Shown in pieces: positions 48,685 to 58,379 of a DNA stretch of 64,000 bases (its first letter is position 1; each line of letters opens with the position of its first letter). The notes below the pieces were generated by a model. The model saw nothing but the letters and a program-made list of their open reading frames with translations. It was not told where the DNA came from and did not search any database. The translations under genes were made by a program, and so were the position numbers. The stretch is from the NCBI GenBank assembly GCA_030562195.1, contig JAUJPP010000012.1, positions 23,930,476-23,994,475 on the forward strand. The letters are read 5' to 3'. The DNA comes from Nipponacmea schrenckii. Taxonomy: Eukaryota; Mollusca; Gastropoda; Lottiidae.

Positions 48685-51600
48685 CTGAAAATAGAGAGAT
48701 GGTTCCTGAATATCTTGGAGAGCCTGGCATTGTCTGGCAGAAGTGATGTCTAAGGTTGTACCCATGCTTAGTTTGAGAACTTTAGGATTTTTCAGCCGTG
48801 TTTCCCCTTGTCAGTTATGTAGGTAGGAGGGACAAAAAAAAACAAATCCCTGTGTGCTGTACATATTAAAGATTCCTTGACAATAGAAATAACAAAAGAG
48901 TAGGCAAAATTTCCCTCACTGTACACAGCATGGTGTTGGCTGTCTTCATTAGCCCATGAGGTACAGAAAATAAGGACGTAAAACTCCACTCATTTCATGG
49001 AAAAAGTTTGTAGTCATTCAGATAGGACAATTAACCGAGGTTGCGTGTATTACAGGCTGTGCATGTTAACGATCTCTGGACAAGTTGGAAATTGAAAAGA
49101 CCACCTAGCTATTATCTCAGTTCTCTTACCTCTTGTAATGTCTTCAAGGCGTCGTCAGTTTTCTCAAGAAATAATTGTAACTTTCCAACTTTTAACAATT
49201 GTAGAGACAGGTTTGGTGTGTTGGGGGGGTATAATTTCCTTAAATTACAAAAAATATAAAAAACGATTGAATCGATATTGTAAAGAGAAGTTTTTTTGGG
49301 TATCAGGGACACTGATAGCATTCTAAATTTTTAATCAGATGTCTGTGGTTCCTGTAATTCCACTAAAACCAAGTCTTTGATGGTGTCACTAAATACTTAA
49401 GGCTTTTAGGCAATATTAACATGTTTTCAATGGTTACATCATAAACAGTTCCTCTTGTATTTTGTCCAAACTTACTTGTATGGCGCTAGAGTCTGCAGAC
49501 CATATTCCAGTTTCTGCCAGATTCCAGATTCGATGTAGAATCAAACGCCAGATCTAGCAGTCGCACTCTAAATGGTTAAACTGCAATGTGAGAATATCTT
49601 CTAAATTCTCTTCACATTGAGTTAAAATGTCTGTAAATTCTGAAAGAAAACAATAAACGTGTTGAATATGATGTTTGTAGTAAATCATTTAGACTGGCAA
49701 ATTAAATTTCTCCTTCAGTTGTGTAGGGGATCATAAAAAAAAAAGGGATTGGAATCTTAAGTCATCTAATCATTTGCTTTACTAGCTAATATAGAGTGTC
49801 ATAAAATTTTGATCTAACTGTGTCTCTTATCAAATAAACAACCTTGAAATCCTTGCAAATGAATAAAAGTAGTACTGTTATAGTGATGTTTGTAGTAAAT
49901 CATTTAGTTACCTTCTTTAACATCGCCATTGATCTTTGTCAAGAGTTGAAATGAGATATAGTGATGTTTGTAGTAAATCATTTAGTTACCTTCTTTAACA
50001 TCGCCATTGATCTTTGTCAAGAGTTGAAATGAGATATAGTGATGTTTGTAGTAAATCATTTAGTTACCTTCTTTAGCATTTCGATCTTGGTCAAGAGTTA
50101 AAGTGACATATAGTGATTTTTGTAGTAAATCATTTACTTACCATTATTTTTCCTCAGATCTTCTAAATCTGTGATAGTTTTGTCCACAAGTTCGATAGTT
50201 TTTAGTGAGTCCACAAGGTATTCTGAATTCTTGTTCTCTACCTTACATTCGCTACATGCTTTAAACTTATCTTCTGTAATTGAAAATATTTGTTCATCAG
50301 ATTAGAAAATGATATGTTTTTCAATCATCTTTCAGAGAGTCCACATAGTTAATAATGTTTATTTCGTACAGGACAACCCTTTGAGAGTCTGCATAGTAAA
50401 TAATGTTCATTATATTTGAGGCTTCAAAAATCTCTAATCAATTTAGATATTAGGTGAGCAAATAAGTGTCAAACCCTTTCTGGCCTGTGCTGCCCTGGTG
50501 AAATCAATTGAAGTTAATTTTTGGTCAATGTATGGATCAAGTCCCGAGCCTCACAGCTAGTCAAGGAAGAGAACTCCCTCCATGGTTTTTGCTTACGAAA
50601 GTTAGAGAACCTACCTGTAGTAATCCCCAGGAAACCAGGACAATTCTTCTCTTGACATTTGAAACTATACATTAACTCATCCTGTAACAATACATGGAGT
50701 TTTACACCCTTCTATATTGATCATCATAGGGCCTGAAGGGCAAGGCAATGACATGCAGTGTGTAAAGAAAATTTCAACAATCAGCAATCGCTATGGACTA
50801 TGGACTAGAAAAAGTGTTCGGTGAAAAATTCTTGTCACTGTCTAGAATGGGCACCCAAATATACAGAATGTGATCGAGTAAAATACAAGCACTATAAATC
50901 AGTATTATGGATGAAAATGTTCTGAAAAATTTCACTGTTTGAAAGGATAAAATTAAAAGTTTTCAGTAAAAGTACAGTAAGGTATAAAGTATATTGGCTT
51001 TCAAGTATAATATTAATGAAACTTGCTTTGAAAGTATAAATTAATAAAAATATTGCATTGAATATACAGTATAAAATATGTTGGCTTTCAATGTATAATA
51101 TTAATGAAAACTTTGCTTTGAAAGTATGAATTAATAAAAAATATTGCATTGAATATACAGTATAAAATATGTTGGCTTTCAATGTATAATATTAATGAAA
51201 AATATGGCATTTAAAAGTATAAATTTAGTATAAATAATAATACATGAGCAGTACAGGGTAGTTTAAATATTACATTGAAGTATAAATTAGTATAAATATT
51301 GCCTGGTATAGTATACAGTTATTGATTTTGACTGCAGAAATAAATTTATTTGAATATGTGAGCTTGTAACATCTGTAGCATATTGTCACAGGGTGTCACA
51401 CCTGGTCCGTTTCTACCTGGCTGTACCCAGTCAATATTGATTACTGTTATACTCTTTATTATGATTTTATTCCTATATATTTTATTATATTTATTTATAA
51501 TAGCAGTATTAATTTGGAGGTTATATTTTACTGTGTTTGTTTTAAGGATGTTCTATGATAACTCTAGCAAAGTAGTCTAGATTTTAAGTTTGAAATTGAG

Positions 51601-54600
51601 TGATTTTATTTCAATAAGGCCAAATTCCAGGCCAGTATATTTAAAACTCTAGAAATGAAGTCGGCAGTTTAGAACACTTTGTAAACCATCTTTTGATTTT
51701 GCTATATTTGGTCTGTGGATGTTCTATGGATGTTCTCTATTTCTATAGACTACTTGATATAATAATATGTAAATAATAAGGCTATATATTAACGTAAGGA
51801 AGTTGATGGAGTGGTGATCATAATTATTAAATCTTAACCAGGAAAAAATAATCTGGTCTTTATTTCAGCATGGTATGGGATAGAAACTTTTTATTAGTTG
51901 TCAAAATGCAGGGATGGCAAGTTTACTTGAACAAAAAGGAGCAGAATTTTAGATCCAAAGTTTGAATGACTATTAAGAGAAATAAGGATAATTCAAATTT
52001 AAAAATTGAAAAATAAGTCAAGATTTCATGTTTGAAATTTAGTAATTTTGATCAAATTAAAGGTTGAATTTGAATTTAAGTAAGGCAAAGGAGTATATTT
52101 ATCAATTTCAGAACTATATATCAAGGCCAAACTTTAAGTATATTTTATCAGTTGGATTGAATTCAGGGCCAAAGTTTCATCGATGATCAAGTTTAAGTAT
52201 TAAGTTGAAAAGTTATCTATAATTTTATCAATCGAAACTTTGTATATGATATCTAGAGATTGTTTATCAATTATTATCGCGATTTATCTGATGGTATCAA
52301 TTTCAAGTCTGGGCTGATGATCAGTGTTCTTCAACTAGGGAGGTGTGTTTAGTGAATATTGGACATGATTTTGATTAACTGTTGAATAGGATCGTGTAAA
52401 TTTAAGAACCTATTTTTGGAAAATGATTTTGTTGTCTTGCAATGTTTTAAAAAAAGGGCTGTATTTCAAATAGATAGGATTGTGTAAATAGAAGAATAGA
52501 ATCATATTTTGAATAAATAGGCCTAAGTTACTTTGGATATTGAAAAGAAACAAGGAAAATGATTTCATACACAAGGTTGATAATAAATAAATGAATTGTG
52601 TAAAACATTATTAAAGGAGGAAGTTTTGTACTTAAGGACTAAATGCTATGTTTTGAATGGAAATTTGTCTGTTTAAATTTGGAAACCGTTGGCTACCAGA
52701 CTTAGTAATTCTGTATGTAACAGGTATTGGTGTGTCTTTGTAAATGTTACAGACTGTCTTTTGTTTGAGTAGAATGTGAATCTTTTTATAATGGATGGAC
52801 AATTATGCAAATTTACTAATTTAGTCATTTTATGTCGAATTTAAGGAAGCAGACGCTTTGAGATTCAAAGCAGAAGTCCAATTTTCAGTAATTTCGAATC
52901 GAATGGTGGGAAAAGACTTATAAAAAGCAGACGACAGATTGTTTCAAAAGAATCAAAAGATATCTTCTGTGCTTTTTTTTCTAAAAGTGAATGGACATTA
53001 CTGGTGAAAAAACTGCTAGTTTAGTTGAAAGTCAGACATTTTCATAAAGATTGTTGTGAAAAGACTTAAGCAGAAGTAAGATTTTCAAAATGAAGTCCAG
53101 GATACCACAGTGAGCAGAGGATTTCAAAGAAAACATAAAAGTTTGAAGCTGTGCAGTCAGTTTTAAGGAGTGAAATTAGCAGACGTCAAAATTCCAAAAT
53201 GGAGTCCAAAATACAAGACTTGCTACAGTGTCCCGTCTGCTTGGGTCAACTAAAACAACCGCGAATTCTTCCATGTTTTCATTCGTTCTGTGAATCTTGT
53301 CTGGATACTCACATACAGACGTCATCTCAAAGACAACAGAGTTACTTCTCTTGTCCATCTTGCCGCATGGACACCATTGTGCCCTACAACTCTACTCAAG
53401 GATTTCCACGTGACTTTCGATTGATTACTTTCATGGATGTTTTGGATTCAGTAGGCGGGAAGCAGAAACACATCAGTGTGTGATGTCTGCAGTTTAGAAT
53501 CAAATTTTGAAACTGCTGTGTCATTTTGTGCAGAGTGCAAAAAGTACTTCTGCAACATTTGCACCAAACGTCATAAACAGAAGCCATATTTGGCAGAACA
53601 TTTGCTCATAAGTCTTCAAAGTAATGAATCGACTAATGAAATTGAAGACAAATGTGCAACTCATATGAACGAGACTGTACAATACGTCTGCCGAACATGT
53701 GACCTTGAACTCTGTGTCATCTGCATTCTGAAAGATCATGAAGGTCACAGCATAATTCAACTGCAGACAGAAAATATGATAAGGAGGCGAAGAGTGACAA
53801 CAGCGTTCAAAAATGTTCACACAAAAATTTGGAAAACTCATGAAGAAATGTTCAACTTAACGTGTTTGGATGGACGTCTGAAAGGACATTATGCAGAATC
53901 GAAAACTCTTATCCAAAAACGATCAAGAAAATTAGTGCAAAGGATTCTGGGAGATGAAAAGAAATTCTTGCGAGAATTAGACACAGATTTCTTTCAGAAG
54001 CGACAAGAAATCGACCAATTAAAAGATGTTTATCGTAAGAACTTAAAACAATTTGAAAACATCCAATCACAGTTAAGACATCTGATGACATCAGAGCAGA
54101 CGGACTCAATGTTATCAAAAGAAATTGTGGAACAAATCAACTTTGTTGACAGCCAAATTCAAATTCTGCAGCCGATGTCTTTGAAATCTGTCAAAAAATT
54201 CCGACCGGCAAGTTATTCGAAATGGGATCATTTTATGACATGACGATAGCAGACGAAGACACTTTAGATTTTTCAACATCAAAGGATTCTGGGATTGAAA
54301 ATTCGTTGTCGTTACCAAATCTTGCAGAACTTGACGATGTTTCATTCAGTCGAACATCAGAGCCGAGGATTCTTCCGAAATTACGAAACACTAAATTCCT
54401 TATTAATGTTCAATTAATTTCCAAAATTGGCGGCAAAGAGAAATCTGCTGGACAATTGAGTCTTCCTTACAATATTTGTTTTTCGCGGAATGACGAAATC
54501 GTAGTTGCTGAAAATGGTGCCAAACGTCTTCAAATTTTCGACAAATACGGACATACTGTTAAAATGATCCAAAACAATTCTATAATTCCAAGAGGAGTAA

Positions 54601-57600
54601 CTGTCATCAACTCTGAAAACATCGCAGTAACAGACGAATCATCACGGAGCATTAAAATATTCAATATGGTGGGGAATCTGGAGCGAGGATTCACTCCTGA
54701 ATGTATGACAATGCCTTATGGGATAGCAGCCATGTTGAATGGCGACTTTGTATTTACCGACATGATTTTTGAAACAGTGAGCGTTGTGAAAGAAAATGGA
54801 GAACTACGTTATCAGTTCGGTGGCCATGGTTGCTCTGACAACCATTTTGACAATCCAGGATTTCTATTGGTTGACTCTAGAGATCGTATCTTCGTATCAG
54901 ATTCAGGAAATCATTGCGTCAAAGTTTTCACCAAACACGGACACTTCTTGTTCAAATTTGGAGAATATGGTACAGGTCAAGGACAGCTACGCTACCCTAA
55001 AGGCCTCGCAGTCGATAAATCAGGGAATATTTTTGTAGTGGATTCTGGGAATGATCGTGTATTAATGTTTTCAAGGGAGGGAACCTATTTAGGAATAGTT
55101 TTAGATCAGTCACATGACCTCTATCGACCCACTGGACTGGCTGTCAGTTCAACCAATCTGTTGGCTGTATCTATGCCAGATTCTGGTGAGATTTATGTAT
55201 TTGCTTTATCCTCATGAAGATTTTATTTCATTTTTTTGGTTTCTAAGGATCTATGAAATTTGTTACTAGCTTTCCAAAACTTTTTTCTTGAAAAAGGACA
55301 GTGTGTCCTCAGCTGTTTTTCAATAATTTAAAGGAGACGGTTATATAAATATAATTATTATTTATTATTTCTATTCATATTATTTATTAATAAATCATAA
55401 ATTATTGTAGTCTGTATTCTTCATATCACTAAATAGAGTTACTTCCCTTCTATGTAATGACAATGTAAAGGAGAAGATTGACACCAATATAGCACCAGAG
55501 TATTTTATTTAGATTGAAAGGAAATGAATGGAGTTTTACATCCTACTCTTCTGCACCTAATAGGCTAATGAAGGCCGTGAAATGAATTGAGTTTTATGCC
55601 CTACTCTTCTGCACCTTATAGGCTAATGAAGATGAGGCAACACTATGTAGGGTCCAATGAGAGAAATTTCACCAGAAACTGAAGCCTACTCTTTTTGCTA
55701 TTTCTAATTGACAAGGGATCTTTAACATGCACAGCCTGTAGCACGGGGCCTCGGTTTATTGTCCCATCTGACTAGTTCAATTAGTTTGAATGCTTGAATT
55801 AAATTTCCCTGATTACTTACCAGTTCTGTATCGAGGCATCTAGAGCATTCACACGAAAAATAATATTGTTCTTCAAGCTCTGCAAGTCTTTCTACGGAAG
55901 GTTTTAATTGGTCTATATAGCTGATGAAAATCTGAAATTCAATAAATTTGACGTGAAAATTTTGTTTCAATTTTGGTGTACATGTGATTAAACAAAATTT
56001 ACTGCGCTTATCATTAACTAACATTTCCTGGCAACAAGCTGGTTATGCCCCTTGGTTTCCGCCATTTTGTACTTTAATATTCTCCAATACGTCTGCAAGC
56101 TACAATGCCTAGTTTCACTTTGTGTATTAAAAGGCATCTTAAAATCAATTGAATTTGAATCACTCTTCAAGTTATGCCCCTTGATTTCCCTCACGTATAA
56201 CAGTTCTGCACAAAATGTGAATTTTTTTACCTTATTTGGTGTGGTATCTGGAATATCTTTCAACGCTCTAATGAAGACCGTTTTTCCAGAAAATATCGCT
56301 ACAGCGTTGGGGTCACAGGAATGATCCAACATGGACGGGCTGAAAATGAAATCAAAATGGTTAAACTTCCTCCAGGCCATGATAACACAAGTGAGGAAAA
56401 TTCTGTATTCATTGCTAAATATTGTCCAAACCACACCTGAAACGCCATACTTTCTTTCTAACGTGTCCGAACCACACCCCCATTCGCCATACTTCCTCAA
56501 GGCTGTGGTAATACAAGTGAGTCAAAATTATCGTGCCGAATAAGAGTATGTAAGAGAAGATACAAAGACATCTGAGATGGATGTTCTTAAAAAAGAGTTT
56601 TGGAATCAACGGACCAGGGAATTCTTCAGTGAGTTTGAATTTTGCAAACCAACCAATAACTAACCTGGTATAAATTCCACTTCCGACGGGCTGTAAATCG
56701 TCGTTACAAATACTGAATGTATTGATCACCATCTACAATAAAAACAGGATGGATATTTACCTTCATTTCTAGAGAACATAATGTCTTTTCGTAACCTCAG
56801 AACTAACTAAAGAAAAGGAGTAGACAATCCATCAAATATTTACATGTTTTAAATGTCATTTAATTTAACAGTGGTATTACCAAAAACCATAAGTTACCCA
56901 CCATTCCAAAAAACGAAAACAGCGTATGAGCTGGTGGGAGCATCATGTGATCCATCGTCAGTTCTGTTACCGTTGACAACATCTGCGTGAATATTCCAGA
57001 CCTTTTTTCATCTCGTTGAATGTCTAAGCTGTCTGCAATATCAATTTAAATTCAATTAAAGTTAATAGAGCATTTAGTTAAGGTAAAAAGATTCTTGGGA
57101 ATGATTTTACAAGGATAACAACTTAGGTTCACAAGGATCCTTTCTACCAGTTGGTCCTTGGTCAAACCTCTTGGTATTGATTTTACAAGGATAACAACTT
57201 AGGTTCACAAGGATCCTTTCTACCAGTTGGTCCTTGGTCAAACCTCTTGGTATTGATTTTACAAGGATAACAACTTAGGTTCACAAGGATCATTTCTACC
57301 AGCTGGTCCTTGGTCAAACCTCTTGGATTGATTTTACAAGGATAAAACTTAGTTCACTAAGGATCTTTCACCAGTTGGTCCCTGGTCAAACCTCATTGAT
57401 TTTCAGGATCACTAGTTCACAAGGATCATTTCTACAGCTGGTCCTTTCATTTATTTTATATTAAATATTAAGGTATTTATCAAATGATTTCACAAGTATT
57501 ATAAGTAGAGCTTTTAAGCGATATGCTAATATGTTTGGAAATAATTCTTACGTGATTCTAGCTCTGAAAAACATCTCCAACCAGGGTCATCAGGGGTCAA

Positions 57601-58379
57601 CTTTTCATCCTCGCTTTTCTACAAACAAAAAGTATGAGCATTTGCAGGACTAATCATGTCAATCATCTGTCATTAAGCCACTCCTACTCCCACTACTAAA
57701 TTACTAATTCTCCCCATTATTAGTTGTTTTAAGTGGAAACAGGTTCAGAAATACAGGATGTAAAACTCATGATTTCAGAATGAAACTAGTTAAATTTTGG
57801 TTTCCATACTCAAAATATATAATTGAAAATTTCTAAATCTACATTATAAACTTTCTACATACCATATGTCGTATGATAATCCTGAGAAATAGACGAACTG
57901 AATCGGTGGGTATGATTGGTTGAGATTCTTTAAAACATGGACATTCTGTCTTATGGATTGGCCAATCAGATTTCTGAAAATAATTCTGATACCGTTTAAA
58001 ATCCAGCTTTCTTGACTGATTTTCAATTTTAAGACAGGCTTACTAAATTGTTACTGAACAGGACATTACAGTGTAACCCCTCTAAACCGGCAGGCTGTCG
58101 GACCCTTGATAAATGCTGGTTTTGAGGGTTGCTATTTTACCTGTAGCAGTGGTAATACATAAAAGCGTAATTAATTGGATTAGTGATTAATCAGCACGTG
58201 TTGTATTCATCTTTCATGTCGTCAACAGATTAAGGTCAATTAATACAAATTAAGATGCCGGTTTAGAGAAACCAATTTACTATGATTTATTTATTTATGT
58301 ATGTATATTTTTTACCTGGCAGGTAACTCCACAATATTTCACCAAACCACATGCAGCACATTTCTTTAACTTTTCACAT
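48580..58379 (-). CDS. SMYD3: SMYD3-like SET and MYND domain lysine methyltransferase, whole gene minus the first exon
   Basis: Eleven exons on the minus strand splice into about 412 residues, starting inside the MYND finger; human SMYD3 has 428, so only roughly the first 50 residues are missing. SMYD enzymes transfer methyl groups from S-adenosylmethionine to lysines of histones and kinases. The order seen is: MYND zinc finger (CEKLKKCAACGLVKYC, then HKTEC), split SET domain with NTFSICNDDLQPVGSGIY and DHSCDPNA, post-SET cysteines (FSCECSRC), a further cysteine pair region (FKCQEKNCPG, CSECK), and the C-terminal helical TPR-like domain (LDLAFD, EYGLQTLAPYK, LQLLKVGKLQ, KVSHGTEHNL). KVGKLQL and V-HG-EH are close matches to SMYD3. 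Exon phases agree throughout except in one exon with two frame breaks. A TRIM gene sits on the opposite strand in its largest intron (50682-55820). Confidence 0.9.
48790..49115 (+). mobile_element. Two overlapping SINE bodies
   Basis: TTTCCCCTTGTCAGTTATGT, CCCTCACTGTACACAGCATG and the tail AAGGACGTAAAACTCC, then a second body (GACAATTAACCGAGGTTGCG, TTACAGGCTGTGCATG). It lies in the last SMYD3-like intron, ending next to exon 49130-49238. Confidence 0.5.
49130..49238 (-). CDS. SMYD3: SMYD3-like exon
   Basis: From TAATTTAAG to GTAAGA. It encodes KLYPPNTPNLSLQLLKVGKL, then FLEKTDDALKTLQE, a close match to the SMYD3 TPR-like helix pair 'GVQVMKVGKLQLHQGMFPQA'. Confidence 0.93.
49476..49639 (-). 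CDS. SMYD3: SMYD3-like exon with two frame breaks
   Basis: From TTTCTTTCAG to GTAAGT, 164 bp. The entry frame reads FTDILTQCEENLEDILTLQ and runs into a stop after LECDC. A second frame gives RLLDLAFDST, the counterpart of SMYD3 'KVLDCAMDAC'. A third gives GIWQKLEYGLQTLAPYK, the counterpart of 'EALFYGTRTMEPYR'. Two single missing bases, one at about 49555-49565 and one at about 49525-49540, restore both the family sequence and the phase needed by the next exon. Family-like sequence is continuous across three frames. Confidence 0.8.
49660..50141. repeat. Tandem repeat of about 77 bp next to a SMYD3-like donor
   Basis: GATGTTTGTAGTAAATCATTTA recurs near 49670, 49885, 49960, 50040 and 50112. On the minus strand each copy contains a donor-like GGTAACTAAATG, echoing the true donor GGTAAGTAAATG at 50141. 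The array therefore appears to have grown from the exon's own 3' edge. Confidence 0.75.
50142..50273 (-). CDS. SMYD3: SMYD3-like exon
   Basis: From AATTACAG to GTAAGT. It encodes DKFKACSECKVENKNSEYLV, then a helical DSLKTIELVDKTITDLEDLR. It supplies the second CxxC of the post-SET insert and the first C-terminal helix. Confidence 0.88.
50615..50681 (-). CDS. SMYD3: SMYD3-like exon
   Basis: From TGTTACAG to GTAGGT. It reads DELMYSFKCQEKNCPGFLG; the C-x4-C-PG pattern is typical of the segment after post-SET in SMYD proteins. It joins the previous exon across a 5.1-kb intron with matching phase. Confidence 0.9.
50930..51240. repeat. AT-rich tandem repeat of about 105 bp, two to three copies
   Basis: Repeats of ATATGTTGGCTTTCAATGTA, TAATATTAATGAAA and AATATTGCATTGAATATACA in the large SMYD3-like intron. 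Confidence 0.8.
51241..52849. other. Large SMYD3-like intron, upstream of the TRIM gene
   Basis: AT-rich, no exon or clear repeat seen. It would hold the promoter of the TRIM gene, but I see no diagnostic motif. Confidence 0.4.
52850..53198 (+). other. 5' flank of the TRIM gene with repeated start-like context
   Basis: The flank repeats the motif AGCAGA(C/A)G several times. It contains a second start-like site, AAAATGAAGTCCAGGATACC near 53087, closely resembling the real start context AAAATGGAGTCCAAAATACA at 53196. The upstream copy opens only a few codons before a stop, so it could act as a short upstream ORF. Confidence 0.4.
53199..55217 (+). CDS. Intronless TRIM-NHL E3 ubiquitin ligase with two frame breaks, nested in a SMYD3 intron
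   Basis: The frame at 53199 (ATG GAG TCC) encodes a C3HC4 RING finger (CPVCL, PCFHSFCESCL, FSCPSCR). From about 53455 the +1 frame continues with B-box 1 (VCDVC, CAECKKYFC), B-box 2 (CATHMNETVQYVC, LCVICILKDHEGH) and a long coiled coil, to 54243. The original frame resumes at about 54190 and encodes about five to six NHL repeats (PYNICF, DNPGFLLVDSRDRIFVSDSG, YPKGLAVDKSGNIFVVDSGN) to a TGA at 55217. RING, B-boxes, coiled coil and NHL in this order define TRIM2/3/32/56/71-type proteins; no filamin repeat is seen. These transfer ubiquitin from E2 enzymes and NHL domains often bind RNA. Total is about 670 residues. The two breaks compensate (+1, then -1), and all segments stay conserved, so consensus indels, a young pseudogene or recoding remain possible. 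It lies antisense within SMYD3 intron 50682-55820. The paralogue cannot be named. Confidence 0.85.
55500..55775 (-). mobile_element. SINE with two tails, minus strand
   Basis: Two GGAGTTTTA-type tails, then GGGATCTTTAACATGCACAG, TAGCACGGGGCCTCGGTTTA and TTGTCCCATCTGA. It lies between the TRIM gene and SMYD3-like exon 55821-55931. Confidence 0.55.
55821..55931 (-). CDS. SMYD3: SMYD3-like SET/post-SET exon
   Basis: Thirty-seven codons, phase 0. It encodes FISYIDQLKPSVERLAELEE, containing the catalytic-tyrosine-type Y-D of SET domains, then YYFSCECSRCLDTEL, the zinc-binding post-SET cysteines. Confidence 0.94.
56231..56339 (-). CDS. SMYD3: SMYD3-like SET exon with the cofactor-binding motif
   Basis: From TTTTCAG to GTAAAA. 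It reads PSMLDHSCDPNAVAIFSGK, then VFIRALKDIPDTTPNK. The family motif is NHSC-PN; here the first Asn is Asp (DHSCDPN). Confidence 0.93.
56665..56732 (-). CDS. SMYD3: SMYD3-like SET exon
   Basis: From TATTGTAG to GTTAGT. It encodes MVINTFSICNDDLQPVGSGI and then YT, the SMYD 'N-F-I---E---VG-GLYP' motif that contributes to the cofactor pocket. Confidence 0.93.
56902..57032 (-). CDS. SMYD3: SMYD3-like exon
   Basis: From ATTGCAG to GTGGGT, 43 full codons. It ends MLPPAHTLFSFFGM, the counterpart of 'LPPAFDLFEAFAKV' at the re-entry into the SET domain. Confidence 0.92.
57100..57455 (-). repeat. 80-bp tandem repeat, about four and a half copies
   Basis: The same unit as at 19550 (ACAAGGATAACAACTTAGGT, CCTTTCTACCAG(T/C)TGGTCCT), with a shortened spacer and progressive decay in the last two copies. 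It lies between two SMYD3-like exons. Confidence 0.88.
57552..57618 (-). CDS. SMYD3: SMYD3-like exon
   Basis: From TTTGTAG to GTAAGA; reads KSEDEKLTPDDPGWRCFSEL, aligning with the variable linker of SMYD3 (SESEKLYSFYDLES). Phase 0 in, phase 1 out. Confidence 0.85.
57863..57973 (-). CDS. SMYD3: SMYD3-like exon completing MYND
   Basis: Thirty-seven codons, phase 0. It reads KSDWPIHKTECPCFKE, with the final His/Cys zinc ligands of MYND, then IPTDSVRLFLRII, matching SMYD3 'PPDSVRLLGRVV'. Confidence 0.92.
58316..58379 (-). CDS. SMYD3: SMYD3-like MYND exon
   Basis: The minus-strand exon runs from TTTATCAG to GTAAAA. It encodes CEKLKKCAACGLVKYCGVTCQ, the C-x2-C, C-x3-C half of the MYND zinc finger. 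Exon phase requires an upstream exon supplying two bases and the first Cys pair of the finger. I could not identify that exon between 58380 and 59400. Confidence 0.92.

Noticed and set aside
53521..54345. Several minus-strand ORFs over the TRIM gene
   Set aside because: Shadows of the plus-strand RING/B-box/NHL coding sequence.
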